Shown: positions 41,918 through 50,745, numbered from the stretch's first letter. The stretch is 64,000 nt of DNA from Nitrospira sp. CG24C (GCA_002869885.2 NEWR02000008.1:52174-116173), one strand, 5' to 3'. Numbers and translations are program-made. Notes: a model not told the origin generated them from the sequence alone.

Positions 41918-42940
41918 ATGATGTTGAAGCCGTTCGTTCTCACGCTCGCGCTCCTGACCGGAGCCTTCGGATTCGTTTCGTCTATCCAGGCGGCAGAATC
42001 CGTTTCAATCCTGAACGTCTCCTACGATCCGACGCGCGAACTCTACCAGGAGTTCAATACGGCGTTTGCCAAACACTGGCAGGCCAAAACGGGCCAGACT
42101 GTTAAGATCTTGCAATCCCACGGAGGATCGAGCAAGCAAGCACGAGCCGTCATCGATGGTTTGGAGGCCGACGTCGTCACACTGGCGCTGGCTTACGATA
42201 TCGACGCCATCTCCGAGAAAGCCGGGCTGCTTCCAGCAAACTGGCAGAGTCGTCTTCCCAACAACAGCGCACCCTACAGTTCGACGATCACGTTTCTGGT
42301 GCGTAAGGGCAATCCCAAGGGCATCAAGGATTGGAACGACCTGGTCAAACCCGGAGTCTCTGTCATCACCCCGAACCCCAAAACCTCCGGTGTCGCCCGC
42401 TGGAACTACTTGGCCGCCTGGGGCTATGCATTGAAACAGTCGGGCGGCGATGAAGCCAAAGCGAAGGATTTTGTCTGGCACCTCTTTAAGAACGTGCCGG
42501 TGCTGGACTCGGGCGCTCGCGGCGCCACGACCACCTTCGTGGAGCGGGGCATCGGCGACGTCCTGATCAACTGGGAAAATGAAATCTTGCTGAGCACCAA
42601 AGGCTCGGGCAAAGACAAGTTCGAAATCGTCGTGCCGCCAATCAGCATCCTGGCAGAACCGACGGTCAGCGTCGTAGACAAGATCGTGGACAAGCGAGGC
42701 ACCAGGCAAGTCGCCCAAGCCTATCTGGAATATCTCTATTCTGAAGAAGGCCAGGAGATTGCCGGCAAAAACAACTACCGCCCACAGCTTCCTTCGGTCG
42801 CAGCCAAGTATGCTGCGAATTTCCCGTCAGTGGAGCGGTTCACCCTGCAGGAATTCTTCGGCAACTGGCAGAAAGCGCATAAGGCGCACTTTGCCGATGG
42901 CGCCAGCTTCGACCAAATCTATTTGCAGGGGGCGAAGTAG
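41918..42940 (+). CDS. sbp: Sulfate-binding protein (Sbp/CysP)
   Basis: 340 aa. Signal peptide ending SSIQAAE. Sbp motifs: [68 protein letters not shown] and [14 protein letters not shown]. It binds sulfate or thiosulfate in the periplasm for the CysTWA transporter. cysT follows but cysW and cysA are missing in this window. Confidence 0.95.
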   Translation: MMLKPFVLTLALLTGAFGFVSSIQAAESVSILNVSYDPTRELYQEFNTAFAKHWQAKTGQTVKILQSHGGSSKQARAVIDGLEADVVTLALAYDIDAISEKAGLLPANWQSRLPNNSAPYSSTITFLVRKGNPKGIKDWNDLVKPGVSVITPNPKTSGVARWNYLAAWGYALKQSGGDEAKAKDFVWHLFKNVPVLDSGARGATTTFVERGIGDVLINWENEILLSTKGSGKDKFEIVVPPISILAEPTVSVVDKIVDKRGTRQVAQAYLEYLYSEEGQEIAGKNNYRPQLPSVAAKYAANFPSVERFTLQEFFGNWQKAHKAHFADGASFDQIYLQGAK

Positions 42941-43048
42941 CGGCGCTGAGACACCCTTCAGCGATGAGGAATGTTTGGTCAGCTGTCCCAGCTGATCACC
43001 CAGCAGTTAGGATAATCCGCCTCTGCAATCGGAGGCGATGAGAAATTC

Positions 43049-43816
43049 ATGGCCATGGTGTTGAAACAGCCCAGTGTCCTTCCGGGATTCGGTCTGACTC
43101 TGGGATTTGCATTGTTCTATTTCAGCCTGATCGTATTGATCCCCCTCAGCGGTCTCTTCGTCAAGACGACCACACTGACTTGGGAACAATTCTGGCACAC
43201 GGTGACGGAGCCGCGTGCGATTGCCTCCTACCAGCTCACATTCGGCGCCTCATTTTTGGGGGCCTTGATCAACGGCTTCTTCGGATCGGTGGTGGCCTGG
43301 GTTCTTGTGCGATACCGCTTTCCCGGGCGCTCGATCGTGGACGCGCTCGTGGATCTGCCCTTTGCCCTGCCGACCGCCGTCGCTGGAATCGCCTTGACTG
43401 CCATCTATTCGTCGAATGGATGGATTGGGCGCTATCTCGAACCGCTAGGTCTCAAGGTCGCCTTTACGCCCCTGGGTGTCCTGGTCGCACTGACCTTCAT
43501 CGGATTGCCGTTCGTGGTGCGAACGGTTCAACCGGTACTCCAAGATTTGGACATGGAAGTGGAAGAGGCCGCCACCACGCTGGGAGCCAATCGATGGCAA
43601 ACGTTCAGAGCGGTGATCGTGCCTGAACTGTGGCCCGCCCTGCTGACCGGCATGGCGATGGCATTCGCCCGCTCCGTCGGCGAATACGGCTCGGTCATCT
43701 TTATTGCCGGCAATATGCCGCTCAAATCGGAAATCACGTCTTGCCATGGTCCACGTGCCCGATCGTCCCGACATTCACGTGCGGCTTCCGCCGCTCATAT
43801 TTCGCCTTCGCCATAA
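43049..43816 (+). CDS. cysT: CysT sulfate permease, C-terminally truncated at a junction
   Basis: 255 aa as read, but only the first ~230 match CysT ([80 protein letters not shown]). The last 25 residues (from SCHGPRAR) are the antisense of an EF-Tu gene start. About 45 normal residues with the last membrane helix are lost, and cysW and cysA do not follow. The product is probably inactive, or the join is artificial. Confidence 0.85.
   Translation: MAMVLKQPSVLPGFGLTLGFALFYFSLIVLIPLSGLFVKTTTLTWEQFWHTVTEPRAIASYQLTFGASFLGALINGFFGSVVAWVLVRYRFPGRSIVDALVDLPFALPTAVAGIALTAIYSSNGWIGRYLEPLGLKVAFTPLGVLVALTFIGLPFVVRTVQPVLQDLDMEVEEAATTLGANRWQTFRAVIVPELWPALLTGMAMAFARSVGEYGSVIFIAGNMPLKSEITSCHGPRARSSRHSRAASAAHISPSP
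43734..43814 (-). pseudogene. tuf: EF-Tu gene start, cut off after 26 codons
   Basis: The minus strand reads [18 protein letters not shown] and then GHVDHGKT, the exact start of EF-Tu through its nucleotide-binding loop, followed at once by TGA and cysT antisense. GGAGGCAGTT before the ATG is a good ribosome binding site. The tRNA-Tyr, -Gly and -Thr genes upstream on the same strand are the classical tuf leader. The remaining ~370 codons are absent. Confidence 0.9.
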
Positions 43817-43837
43817 CTGCCTCCGTTGCTTACGTAA

Positions 43838-43913
43838 GGTTAAGGTTCAGGCCAAGGTTGAGAAAGCCCTCTCGGTCTCTCCTCTTCAACCTTGACCTCA
43901 GCCTCAACCCGTG
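43838..43913. repeat. Inverted repeat between tuf start and tRNA-Thr
   Basis: GGTTAAGGTTCAGGCCAAGG TTGA and TCAACCTTGACCTCAGCCTC AACC form inverted arms around a short centre. It resembles the other palindromic families in style but has its own sequence. Confidence 0.6.
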
Positions 43914-43923
43914 ACCGAACTTC

Positions 43924-43999
43924 TGGAGCCCACGACGCGGATCGAACGCGTGACCTCGTCCTTACCAAGGACGTGCTCTACCAACTGAGCTACGTGGGC
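43924..43999 (-). tRNA. tRNA-Thr(GGT)
   Basis: 76 nt with CCA. Acceptor GCCCACG/CGTGGGC, D-arm GCTCAGTTGGTAGAGC, anticodon stem-loop CGTCC-TTGGTAA-GGACG, T-arm ACGCGTTCGATCCGCGT. It is the tRNA nearest to tuf. Confidence 0.97.
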
Positions 44000-44007
44000 C
44001 TTTTCTT

Positions 44008-44071
44008 CGTAAAACGTCAAACGTGAAGCGCTGGAAGCCGCCGCACTATTTTCGTTTCACGCCTCACGTCT
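44008..44071. repeat. Repeat family D copy between tRNA-Thr and tRNA-Gly
   Basis: CGTAAAACGTCAAACGTGAA on one side and TTCGTTTCACGCCTCACGTC on the other form inverted arms. Similar words occur at 27895, 34485, 54509, 57819 and 58960. Confidence 0.6.
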
Positions 44072-44076
44072 TCCTT

Positions 44077-44151
44077 TGGAGCGGGCGGTGGGATTTGAAC
44101 CCACGACAGCCAGCTTGGAAGGCTGGAACTCTACCACTGAGCTACGCCCGC
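44077..44151 (-). tRNA. tRNA-Gly(TCC)
   Basis: 75 nt with CCA. Acceptor GCGGGCG/CGCCCGC, anticodon loop CTTCCAA giving TCC, T-arm GTGGGTTCAAATCCCAC. Middle gene of the Tyr-Gly-Thr cluster. Confidence 0.97.
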
Positions 44152-44164
44152 CTCTTCTTTCAGT

Positions 44165-44247
44165 ATCGAGTGCTGAGTGCTCAGTACTGAGACTGACATT
44201 CCAACAGACTTCTCTACTCAGAACTCAGCACTCACAACTCAAAACTT
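44165..44247. repeat. Palindromic repeat family C, copy 3 (between tRNA-Gly and tRNA-Tyr)
   Basis: TCGAGTGCTGAGTGCTCAGT and TACTCAGAACTCAGCACTCA form inverted arms, similar to copies at 24639 and 31716. Confidence 0.65.
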
Positions 44248-44255
44248 GCCCGCGT

Positions 44256-44340
44256 TGGTGGGCAGGCAAGGATTCGAACCTTGGAAGCCGATGGCAACAG
44301 ATTTACAGTCTGCCCCCTTTGGCCACTTGGGTACCTGCCC
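44256..44340 (-). tRNA. tRNA-Tyr(GTA)
   Basis: 85 nt with CCA. Acceptor GGGCAGG/CCTGCCC, anticodon region GACTGTAAATC gives GTA, long variable arm as expected of class II tRNA-Tyr, T-arm CAAGGTTCGAATCCTTG. First gene of the tRNA-tuf unit. Confidence 0.97.
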
Positions 44341-44391
44341 GAAAATCCCTGCACACAACACAATAATTAAAATCTAAACGTTCAATTTATA

Positions 44392-44426
44392 ATTGTCTTT
44401 TTCATCCAAATAATGAAAAAGACAAT
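44392..44426. promoter_or_regulatory. Perfect AT-rich stem-loop upstream of the tRNA-tuf unit
   Basis: ATTGTCTTTTTCAT, 7 bases, ATGAAAAAGACAAT: two perfectly complementary 14-bp arms. It lies ~50 bp upstream of tRNA-Tyr in an otherwise featureless 401-bp gap (44341-44741). TATAAAT follows it on the minus strand. It could be an operator or a terminator; no other gene was found in the gap. Confidence 0.55.
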
Positions 44427-44741
44427 GTACGCCAGTCCACAGACAGCTACCCCTTCCTTACTGAATAAGGATGCAGGCGGTGAGGCTGTGGACCAGCCTT
44501 GCTCATGAAACGCTGGATTCTATTGATGAAGTCTGGTGAAGTCAATACCCTAAAGCATAATTATCTTGCTTTTTGTCAAAATATTACTTACCGACCGATA
44601 TTTCCCCTCATGCTATCGTTCTGCTTCCCTGTCATTTCACCGCTCCCTTCCCTTGCCCAGCAACACAGCAAATACTCTGGCTAAGCCGTTTCCTCCGAGT
44701 GCCTCACAAACATTTCATAAACTTATAGAAAGGTGTCTCTA

Positions 44742-45638
44742 CTATCCACACTGACCATACCGGTCAACCCCTTGGCCGAGACCGGAAAAAACCTCCCTTG
44801 CACGGGCCAGTAGATTGGGAGAAAACTCAATGACTTCCTTCAAAATGACCGTGGCTTCCGATTCCGACAACCGGGATGCAGGGGCCAAATACCGCTTTCG
44901 AACAACGGCCCGCTCGGCAGAATCCTCCGGTTCATAATACCCACGGAATGTTCCTTCTCGATCGGCAGTCCTGAGACGGCTCACCCATTCATCCTGACTC
45001 TTCCCCGGTTTCTGAATCGACCGTCCTGTGCCGCCGCTCAGCTCCAACTGGTTCCACACGGTCCACCCGATAAACACCGCCCACGTTTCGTTGAGCGCTT
45101 CCCAAGATTCACGTTCCGTCAGATACCGCTCCTCAGTTTCGCCCTTCCTCTGTACCACCGGTGTGATCAACACCGCTCCATAGTGACAAGCCTGCTGAGC
45201 TCTCGCAATAGTGAGCACAGGATTCGGCGCTACGCCAGGCGATGTCTCAGCTGCCGTCACCAGGTAATCGATATAGGCATGGAACAATTCGTGGAAGAGT
45301 GTTTCGATCTGGGCATGGGTGAGTTGCCCGAGTGGACGTAACGTAGCTCCGGCTCCATTAAAGGACAGCGCGCGGTTGAGTACCATCCGATGCTCCGCGG
45401 GATGATATTCAGCGGCATAGCTGCGCAAATCATCGAATTCAAACCGCACGAAGCTCGATGGAACTGCCTTGAGGAACTTTGTCGGAAGGCCTAGCGCATA
45501 AGCCTCACGAAGCAACTGTCCCCACATCCGGTCGGCTGACGACAGACGCTCTTCCGACATCCCCACATTCGGCACGAGGAGAAGTCCACCCATGAGGAGG
45601 CCCATCACGACCACTCTGTATAATGTGGACACCATCAA
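44742..45638 (-). CDS. Secreted HExxH putative metallopeptidase
   Basis: 298 aa. N-terminal hydrophobic signal ending near VGMSEER. HELFHAYIDY (about residue 114) is an HExxH zinc motif, and ESWEALNETWAVFIGW ~65 residues later could give the third ligand (gluzincin style). The protein should be periplasmic or anchored. I recognise no named family. It is downstream of no clear operon; a remnant of the hem-cluster inverted-repeat end lies just upstream. Confidence 0.72.
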   Translation of the reverse strand: MMVSTLYRVVVMGLLMGGLLLVPNVGMSEERLSSADRMWGQLLREAYALGLPTKFLKAVPSSFVRFEFDDLRSYAAEYHPAEHRMVLNRALSFNGAGATLRPLGQLTHAQIETLFHELFHAYIDYLVTAAETSPGVAPNPVLTIARAQQACHYGAVLITPVVQRKGETEERYLTERESWEALNETWAVFIGWTVWNQLELSGGTGRSIQKPGKSQDEWVSRLRTADREGTFRGYYEPEDSAERAVVRKRYLAPASRLSESEATVILKEVIEFSPNLLARAREVFSGLGQGVDRYGQCG

Positions 45639-45642
45639 TCGT

Positions 45643-45660
45643 AACCCGCATTACTCATGG
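45643..45660. repeat. Single degenerate end of the ACCCGCATTACTCATGG type
   Basis: AACCCGCATTACTCATGG matches the 19-bp terminal repeat at 59981 (TAGCCCGCATTATTCATGA) at 15 of 18 positions. No partner end is visible nearby. It lies 5 bp upstream of the metallopeptidase start. Confidence 0.4.
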
Positions 45661-45705
45661 CCAGAATGCTCAACGTGTAATGTTGAGTGTTCAATCACTT
45701 AATAA

Positions 45706-45797
45706 GGGGTGGCTGGGATGATCCCAACTGCGCGCGTCCAACGAGGGCCTTCTGAGGCCGCGCGTTGCGCGAGCACGGGAATCGTCCCAGCCACCCC
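45706..45797. repeat. Inverted-repeat element 3' of the helicase gene
   Basis: GGGGTGGCTGGGATGATCCC pairs with GGGAATCGTCCCAGCCACCC C over 20 bp with two mismatches. The centre contains GCGCGCGTCC..CCGCGCGTTGCGCGAGC, words also seen near 49470. It could end transcription of the helicase gene. Confidence 0.6.
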
Positions 45798-45817
45798 GCC
45801 CCCTTTTCAGCATCCTG

Positions 45818-47842
45818 TTAGTGATCATCGCGAGAATACCAGTCATGCCGCCCACCGCCTTCTTCCACCAGAACCAGCTGGTCCAGCAGCCTAGGCGCAA
45901 CTGGGTCCAGGAACCGGGACGGCTTCGACAGCACCATGCCGCTGCCCCTGTCAAACACATTGATCGGGTAGGTCAAGTACAGATGCCGCTTGGCTCTCGT
46001 CACGGAGACATAGAACAACCGGCGCTCCTCCTCCAGCCCCTCATCTTCACTGAACGAATAGACCGATGGGAATCGTCCATCCACGATCCAGATAACGAAG
46101 ACACATTGCCACTCAAGCCCCTTGGCAGAATGAATCGTGGACAACACCAGTCGTTCATCGTCGCGATCGGACGCGTCAGATCGAGCGGCATTTCCGTCCG
46201 GTGGCTCCAGCGCGAGATCGGATAGAAATGTTTCAACCGCCTGATACCCCTCCGCGATCGTCTGCAAATGATCCAGATCCCGCGTGCGCTTGGGGTAGTC
46301 GTCGTAATGTTCCTTCAGAATCGGCAGGTAGTACTCATAGATATGACCCACTTGCTCAGCCGGACGAAGGTCTCCGGATCCGGCAAGGCTTTCGAGCGTC
46401 AGGGCCAAGTCTTTGAGTCCTTTCCCCGATCGCCCCGTCATCTCACTAAGAGCGCGATAGGGATTGGGCGATTTCACCAGTGCGGCCATGACATCCTGCG
46501 CCTTCTTCGGTCCCACCCCTTCGACGAGCATGAGTACGCGATGCCAGCTCACAGCATCCAAGGGATTGGCCACGACGCGCATGTGGGCCAGCAGATCCTT
46601 GACGTGCGCGGTCTCGATAAATTTGACCCCGCCGCGCTTGACGAACGGCAGTCCGTGACGAGAGAGTTCGATTTCAAGGTCGAACGAGTGAAAGCTCGAC
46701 CGGAACAACACCGCCATTTCTCCGAGCGGAACCCCTTCCTCCCGCAGTTCCAAGATCTTTTGCGCAATGAAACGCGATTGGGCATTCTCCCCCGCCGCCT
46801 CCACCAAAACTGGCAACGGCCCATCGAGCTTCCTCGTAAAGAGATGTTTGCTGTATTTTTCCTTCGCCTCTTCGATTACGGCGTTCGCGAGATTCAGGAT
46901 CGGCTGGGTACTGCGGTAATTCTCTTCAAGTTTATAGATGGTGGTGCCGGGAAAGAGCGCGGGAAACTCCATGATGTTCTTGAACGTCGCTCCTCGGAAG
47001 GCATAGATCGACTGCGCGTCGTCGCCCACGACCATCACGTTCTGGTGGGTGGATGCGAGATGCCGGACGACATCCGCCTGCAAACGATTGGTGTCCTGAT
47101 ACTCATCCACCAGGATGTATCGATACAACGATGAAATCGTCCGCCTGATTCCTTCATCCTCCATCACGAGCCGCCGCAGCAACACCAGCAGATCGTCATA
47201 ATCCACCAGTTGACGCTGACGCTTCGACGCCTGATATCCCCGCTGCAACTGCTCCAAGGCATCCAGATGGTCTGAAAAATGATCGAACTCTTCGACCACG
47301 ATCTCGGCGAGTGGACGCAGGGTATTCTCGGCCTTGCTGAACATCTCCGCAATTGTCCCCTTACGGGGAAACCGCTTGTCTTTTTCGTTCAACCCCAGCT
47401 GTGCGCGAACCAAGGCGATCAAATCTTCAGCGTCGCCCCGATCGAGAATCGTGAAGCCCGGCTCAAGGCCGATGGAGCGGCCATAGCGCCGGAGCAACAT
47501 ATTGGCCACTGAGTGGAATGTGCCGCCACGAACCTGTTCACTGCGTACGCCAATTAATTCACCGGCCCGTTCGAGCATTTCCTGCGATGATTTTCGCGTA
47601 AAGGTCAGGAGCAGAATGTGGGAGGGATCGATTCCCGAATCGATCAAGTAAGCCACACGGTAGACCAAGGTCCGCGTCTTGCCGCTGCCGGCGCCGGCAA
47701 TGACCAGCGATGGCCCTTCACCCGCAGTCACAGCCGCAAGCTGCTGGCTATTCAACGCCGCCGCATAGTCGATGGAGAGCTTCCGGGAAACGGCCTCGTC
47801 AACCGGACGCTTCAGCACATACGTTTTGGTTTCTTGTTCCAT
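45818..47842 (-). CDS. UvrD/PcrA-like superfamily 1 DNA helicase
   Basis: 674 aa. Helicase motifs in order: Q motif LNSQQLAAV, Walker A VIAGAGSGKTRTLVYRVAYL, motif Ia TFTRKSSQEML, motif II LVDEYQDTN, motif III VVGDDAQSIYAFRGA, motif IV YRSTQPIL, motif V TIHSAKGLEWQCVFV, motif VI EEERRLFYVSVTRAKRHLYL. All are intact. A 3'-5' translocase for repair or fork rescue; UvrD, PcrA and Rep cannot be told apart here. Slightly shorter than E. coli UvrD (720 aa). Confidence 0.94.
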   Translation of the reverse strand: MEQETKTYVLKRPVDEAVSRKLSIDYAAALNSQQLAAVTAGEGPSLVIAGAGSGKTRTLVYRVAYLIDSGIDPSHILLLTFTRKSSQEMLERAGELIGVRSEQVRGGTFHSVANMLLRRYGRSIGLEPGFTILDRGDAEDLIALVRAQLGLNEKDKRFPRKGTIAEMFSKAENTLRPLAEIVVEEFDHFSDHLDALEQLQRGYQASKRQRQLVDYDDLLVLLRRLVMEDEGIRRTISSLYRYILVDEYQDTNRLQADVVRHLASTHQNVMVVGDDAQSIYAFRGATFKNIMEFPALFPGTTIYKLEENYRSTQPILNLANAVIEEAKEKYSKHLFTRKLDGPLPVLVEAAGENAQSRFIAQKILELREEGVPLGEMAVLFRSSFHSFDLEIELSRHGLPFVKRGGVKFIETAHVKDLLAHMRVVANPLDAVSWHRVLMLVEGVGPKKAQDVMAALVKSPNPYRALSEMTGRSGKGLKDLALTLESLAGSGDLRPAEQVGHIYEYYLPILKEHYDDYPKRTRDLDHLQTIAEGYQAVETFLSDLALEPPDGNAARSDASDRDDERLVLSTIHSAKGLEWQCVFVIWIVDGRFPSVYSFSEDEGLEEERRLFYVSVTRAKRHLYLTYPINVFDRGSGMVLSKPSRFLDPVAPRLLDQLVLVEEGGGRHDWYSRDDH

Positions 47843-47844
47843 GG

Positions 47845-47980
47845 CAACTACTCAGGTGTTCAGGCCTGAAGGCTGAAGACCGGAAGCTACAGGGTATTCG
47901 GCGAAGGAAAATAAATTATCTCGCATCAAAACCTTCGGTCTAAAAGCCTTCAGCCTATCTACCTATCTACCTGGGTAATT
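47845..47980. repeat. Palindromic repeat family B, copy 4 (upstream of helicase)
   Basis: ACTACTCAGGTGTTCAGGCC at one end; AAGCCTTCAGCCTATCTACC then TATCTACCTGGGTAATTACG at the other. The TATCTACC word is doubled in this copy. It lies just upstream of the helicase start. Confidence 0.72.
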
Positions 47981-48118
47981 ACGTTCCATGTACCTTAAGG
48001 AGAGAGGGGTTGAAAAGACGCCGGATAAGCGGCGGGGCTGTATAGCATACGGCCTAGCCCCTTTCAACGAGCGAAAAAGAGGGTCAGCCAGATGAGCCCG
48101 TTGGATCGACGATCTTCT

Positions 48119-48472
48119 CTACGCCAGGGGACGAACTCGAATGCGACCACGAGTCACAACAATCATGGCTCCGGACTTCAAGTCAGCCTGATAGTACGTT
48201 AACACCTCTTGCATGGCCACCGCCTGTTCCGCGATCGGCAATTCGAGAAAACGGATAATGCCTGAATGGGGACGGCGTTGGACCACGATCAATTCCCCGA
48301 AATCCTTGTCTTCAGTGACGACAATGCGTCCTTCTTGATGTGCCAAGGCCAACACCGTCTCGTCCGAGGCGCATGGATCTCCCTCTCCTACGAGACGGAC
48401 GTCGTGGCCAAGGCTAGTCAAGAGTGCGCGAAGAGAGCGAGAAGAGCTGCAGACATCGAGAAGAAACTTCAT
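48119..48472 (-). CDS. DUF5615 PIN-like toxin
   Basis: 117 aa. Starts MKFLLDVCSSSRSLRALLTS and has GHDVRLVGEGDPCASDETVL and IVVTEDKDFGELI, the acidic-residue pattern of the Mut7-C/PIN-like DUF5615 nucleases. The ATG overlaps the preceding antitoxin stop by 4 bp, a typical toxin-antitoxin arrangement. Confidence 0.85.
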   Translation of the reverse strand: MKFLLDVCSSSRSLRALLTSLGHDVRLVGEGDPCASDETVLALAHQEGRIVVTEDKDFGELIVVQRRPHSGIIRFLELPIAEQAVAMQEVLTYYQADLKSGAMIVVTRGRIRVRPLA

Positions 48473-48723
48473 GCAGATTTGGTCAGAGGCATTCGATCGT
48501 GCACATGATCACCACTCAAAGACCGATGCGCAAACAGGAGGCAGGCCTGAATATCGTCGCGTTCCAGAAACGAATACTCCTTCAAAATGGTTTCCGGCGT
48601 ATCTCCGGCGGCAAGCATGCCAAGAACATGCTCGACGGCGATTCGCAAACCTCGAATAATCGGTTTGCCTCCGAAGATCTGAGGATTTACCACGATGCGC
48701 TCCAGTAATTGCTGTTCATTCAT
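48469..48723 (-). CDS. DUF433 antitoxin
   Basis: 84 aa from ATG 48723 (GAGGGCG upstream). ERIVVNPQIFGGKPIIRGLR, LGMLAAGDTPETILKEYSFL and ERDDIQACLLFAHRSL are the DUF433 pattern, a small helix-turn-helix protein. It is paired with DUF5615 downstream; such pairs work like VapBC. Confidence 0.87.
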   Translation of the reverse strand: MNEQQLLERIVVNPQIFGGKPIIRGLRIAVEHVLGMLAAGDTPETILKEYSFLERDDIQACLLFAHRSLSGDHVHDRMPLTKSA

Positions 48724-49054
48724 ATACGCCCTCATCGAGAATGAGCCCGATAACGAGTAACTTTACGCCGTCCGATACCAAATGACAAGCCGGTCGATCT
48801 CACCACTCACCTTTCACAGATCAGCGAGCAGGCCGCCAAAATCCCTGACAAGGCGTGAGGTTGAGCACCGATCCCATCGGGACTTCTGTTCTATTGTGGA
48901 CAGAACAGCGCGGCAGCAGATCTAATCGAGAAAATATTCCCGACCCCTTTTTATTTTCCCAAGGCCTTGTCGGCAAATACGGTGAACCTTTGACGGTAAA
49001 ACATGCGGTGATATAGTTGGCAAGAAGTTTTTATAAGACGATGGGAGAGACACT
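48724..49054. other. Gap with no gene recognised
   Basis: About 330 bp between the toxin-antitoxin pair and the frameshifted gene. No open frame with a ribosome binding site and no repeat shared with the rest of the window were seen. Confidence 0.4.
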
Positions 49055-49251
49055 GTGCACTTTGTTCGTATTGGCAAGAAAGCCGTGAACCTTGATAGTG
49101 TGAGCTACTGCGAAGCACAGATTTGGCAAGATGAGATGTCGCTAAAGATCTTTTCGCTGGATCCGCAAACAATACCCCGCTGGTAATCGCCGGAGACGAC
49201 GCCAAGGAACTGTGGAAGTATATGGAGTCTGTTGCCCAAAAGCCCGTCTGA
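49055..49251 (+). pseudogene. Small gene broken by a frameshift
   Basis: From GTG 49055 (GGGAGAG upstream) one frame reads VHFVRIGKKAVNLDSVSYCE and continues to KIFSLD before stopping at ~49186. From about 49160 the next frame continues ANNTPLVIAGDDAKELWKYM and ESVAQKPV to a stop at 49249-49251. Together they give a ~65-residue protein with sensible composition, so one indel near 49160 has split it. Family unknown. Confidence 0.6.
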
Positions 49252-49938
49252 CACCCTCACCTCCCCTCAATTCTCTGATTGTACGATTCGCCTCGCTTTT
49301 TGATTCTGGCAGAAGCTTGTGCCGAGTACGGTTCCTGACACCGTTTTCCACCCCAGGTGCCCTCCTTGCTCGCAGAACGCGCACGATGAAAAGGATAGGC
49401 AGGGGGCACCCATGCTGGTCCTGTGCTCCCGGAACAGAGGACGGGATGGAGCCTGAGATCTTCTGTGCTCGCGCAACGCGCGGTCGCGGATGACCCTCGC
49501 TTGGGCTAATGGCACGTCTCGGCGTGCCAATGGGTGGGCGGGTGAGAAAGTTGCGCGCAGTGGAAGATCAACCAGCCCCCATCCCTGAAGAGACAACGAG
49601 CGAGCTTGGAAGGATCATTTATGTTCGATACGCGCAATCGAGGATCGACCAGGCCACCAGGAAGCAAGTGGATGAAAAACCAGAGCGCTCATGAGTGTCA
49701 TTGTATGGCAGCCCAGAAGCTTGCGCCGCTTTGCCTATCAGAAAATGGCGGAGGGGGCGAGATTTGAAGCCTCTACAGTGTCAGAGACTAAGTAACCTCA
49801 TCGGTTCGTTCTCAATCACTTATAGAGGAGTCAGAGGCAGGCGAGGAGCCGGTCAAACCTGATCGGACACGATAGTTCTGCCACAGTTAAGCAACGGCCT
49901 CGGCATGTCGAACGTTTATAGGCAAATCATAAAACCAC
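49252..49938. other. Gene-poor stretch with repeat debris
   Basis: No credible gene. It holds GCTCGCGCAACGCGCGG words (about 49469-49485) also found in the element at 45706, a small hairpin GGCACGTCTCGGCGTGCC near 49512, and a segment at 49745-49770 that looks like a decayed tRNA 3' end on the minus strand. A short open frame at 49509-49694 has nothing to support it. Confidence 0.45.
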
Positions 49939-50745
49939 TCAACAATTCTGTTGCGTTGACCGACTCTCGCCAGATTGGGGATGTTTTTCACTCTCGCCAC
50001 GGTAGGCATTATTTCGTCCTGACAGCTTGTCGAACTCAAGATGGTACGCATGCAAACTTTGGAATAGCTCATCGTCATCGAATGCCTTAGCCACCATTGC
50101 AAAGGAGATGATGGCGCGAAAGAAAGGATTATACAGGTCATTACGGTGTTCTTCGTGCCGTGAGGTTCCTCCCATGCCGTGGATACGAAATCGTGGCGGA
50201 TTCCCTTCAAGCATGTCCATGATATGTGGAGAGGCACCGTGAACAAAGCCTGAGTATCCGCTATGGATCGTATGGGAGAGAGTCACGGCAGTGCTTGGGT
50301 CGGTACCCCCTAGGTCTACCCGCGCAATGTAGGCGCGAATCTTCTTGCGAGACACCATTGGCCGGTCATGCGAGGACTCAACTGCCGTGGGTCCATCGAA
50401 CTCTTCTTTGTAAAAGGCATCGAGGTATTCCTGATGAAGCGGTGTACGTTCTCTTTTGATGACCGCGAAGGCCAAAAACAAGATATCTTCGTGAAATTCG
50501 TCGAGCATTCGCTGCACCGCCGCCTGTTCTTGAAGGAGCCCGTTCTCAAGAAGGAGCCTGGCAGCGTGAAGACCCGAGACCACGCGTGCAAGTTTCTGAA
50601 CCATTGCTTGGTGAATTGTCTCTTCCTTATATCGAAAGACGAAGGCATCCCCATGCGGTACCCTCTGCGGAGGCGGCACCTTGTCCTCAAGCCTCTTGAA
50701 CGCCTTGTCTAAGTGGTGAAGAGCTTCATTATACAGACCATTCAT
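49939..50745 (-). CDS. Hypothetical protein
   Basis: 268 aa, no signal peptide or membrane segment, mostly helical. Features include LHHLDKAFKRLEDKVPPPQR, LDEFHEDILFLAFAVIKRER, a His-rich segment SHTIHSGYSGFVHGASPHIM and RHEEHRNDLYNPFFRAIISF. Length and composition look like a real gene. I do not recognise the family. It stands alone in a gene-poor region and may be acquired. Confidence 0.75.
   Translation of the reverse strand: MNGLYNEALHHLDKAFKRLEDKVPPPQRVPHGDAFVFRYKEETIHQAMVQKLARVVSGLHAARLLLENGLLQEQAAVQRMLDEFHEDILFLAFAVIKRERTPLHQEYLDAFYKEEFDGPTAVESSHDRPMVSRKKIRAYIARVDLGGTDPSTAVTLSHTIHSGYSGFVHGASPHIMDMLEGNPPRFRIHGMGGTSRHEEHRNDLYNPFFRAIISFAMVAKAFDDDELFQSLHAYHLEFDKLSGRNNAYRGESEKHPQSGESRSTQQNC

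Noticed and set aside
46268..47134. A 288-codon open frame antisense to the helicase gene
   Set aside because: The helicase motifs are complete on the other strand, and the antisense frame has no recognisable motif or ribosome binding site.
49745..49772. Decayed tRNA 3' end or attachment site
   Set aside because: TGGCGGAGGGGGCGAGATTTGA resembles the end of a class II tRNA on the minus strand, but the T-stem does not pair and no integrase is present.
49887..50246. Second minus-strand frame of 119 codons overlapping the hypothetical gene at 49939
   Set aside because: It is contained mostly in the better-supported 268-aa frame and looks like a shadow.
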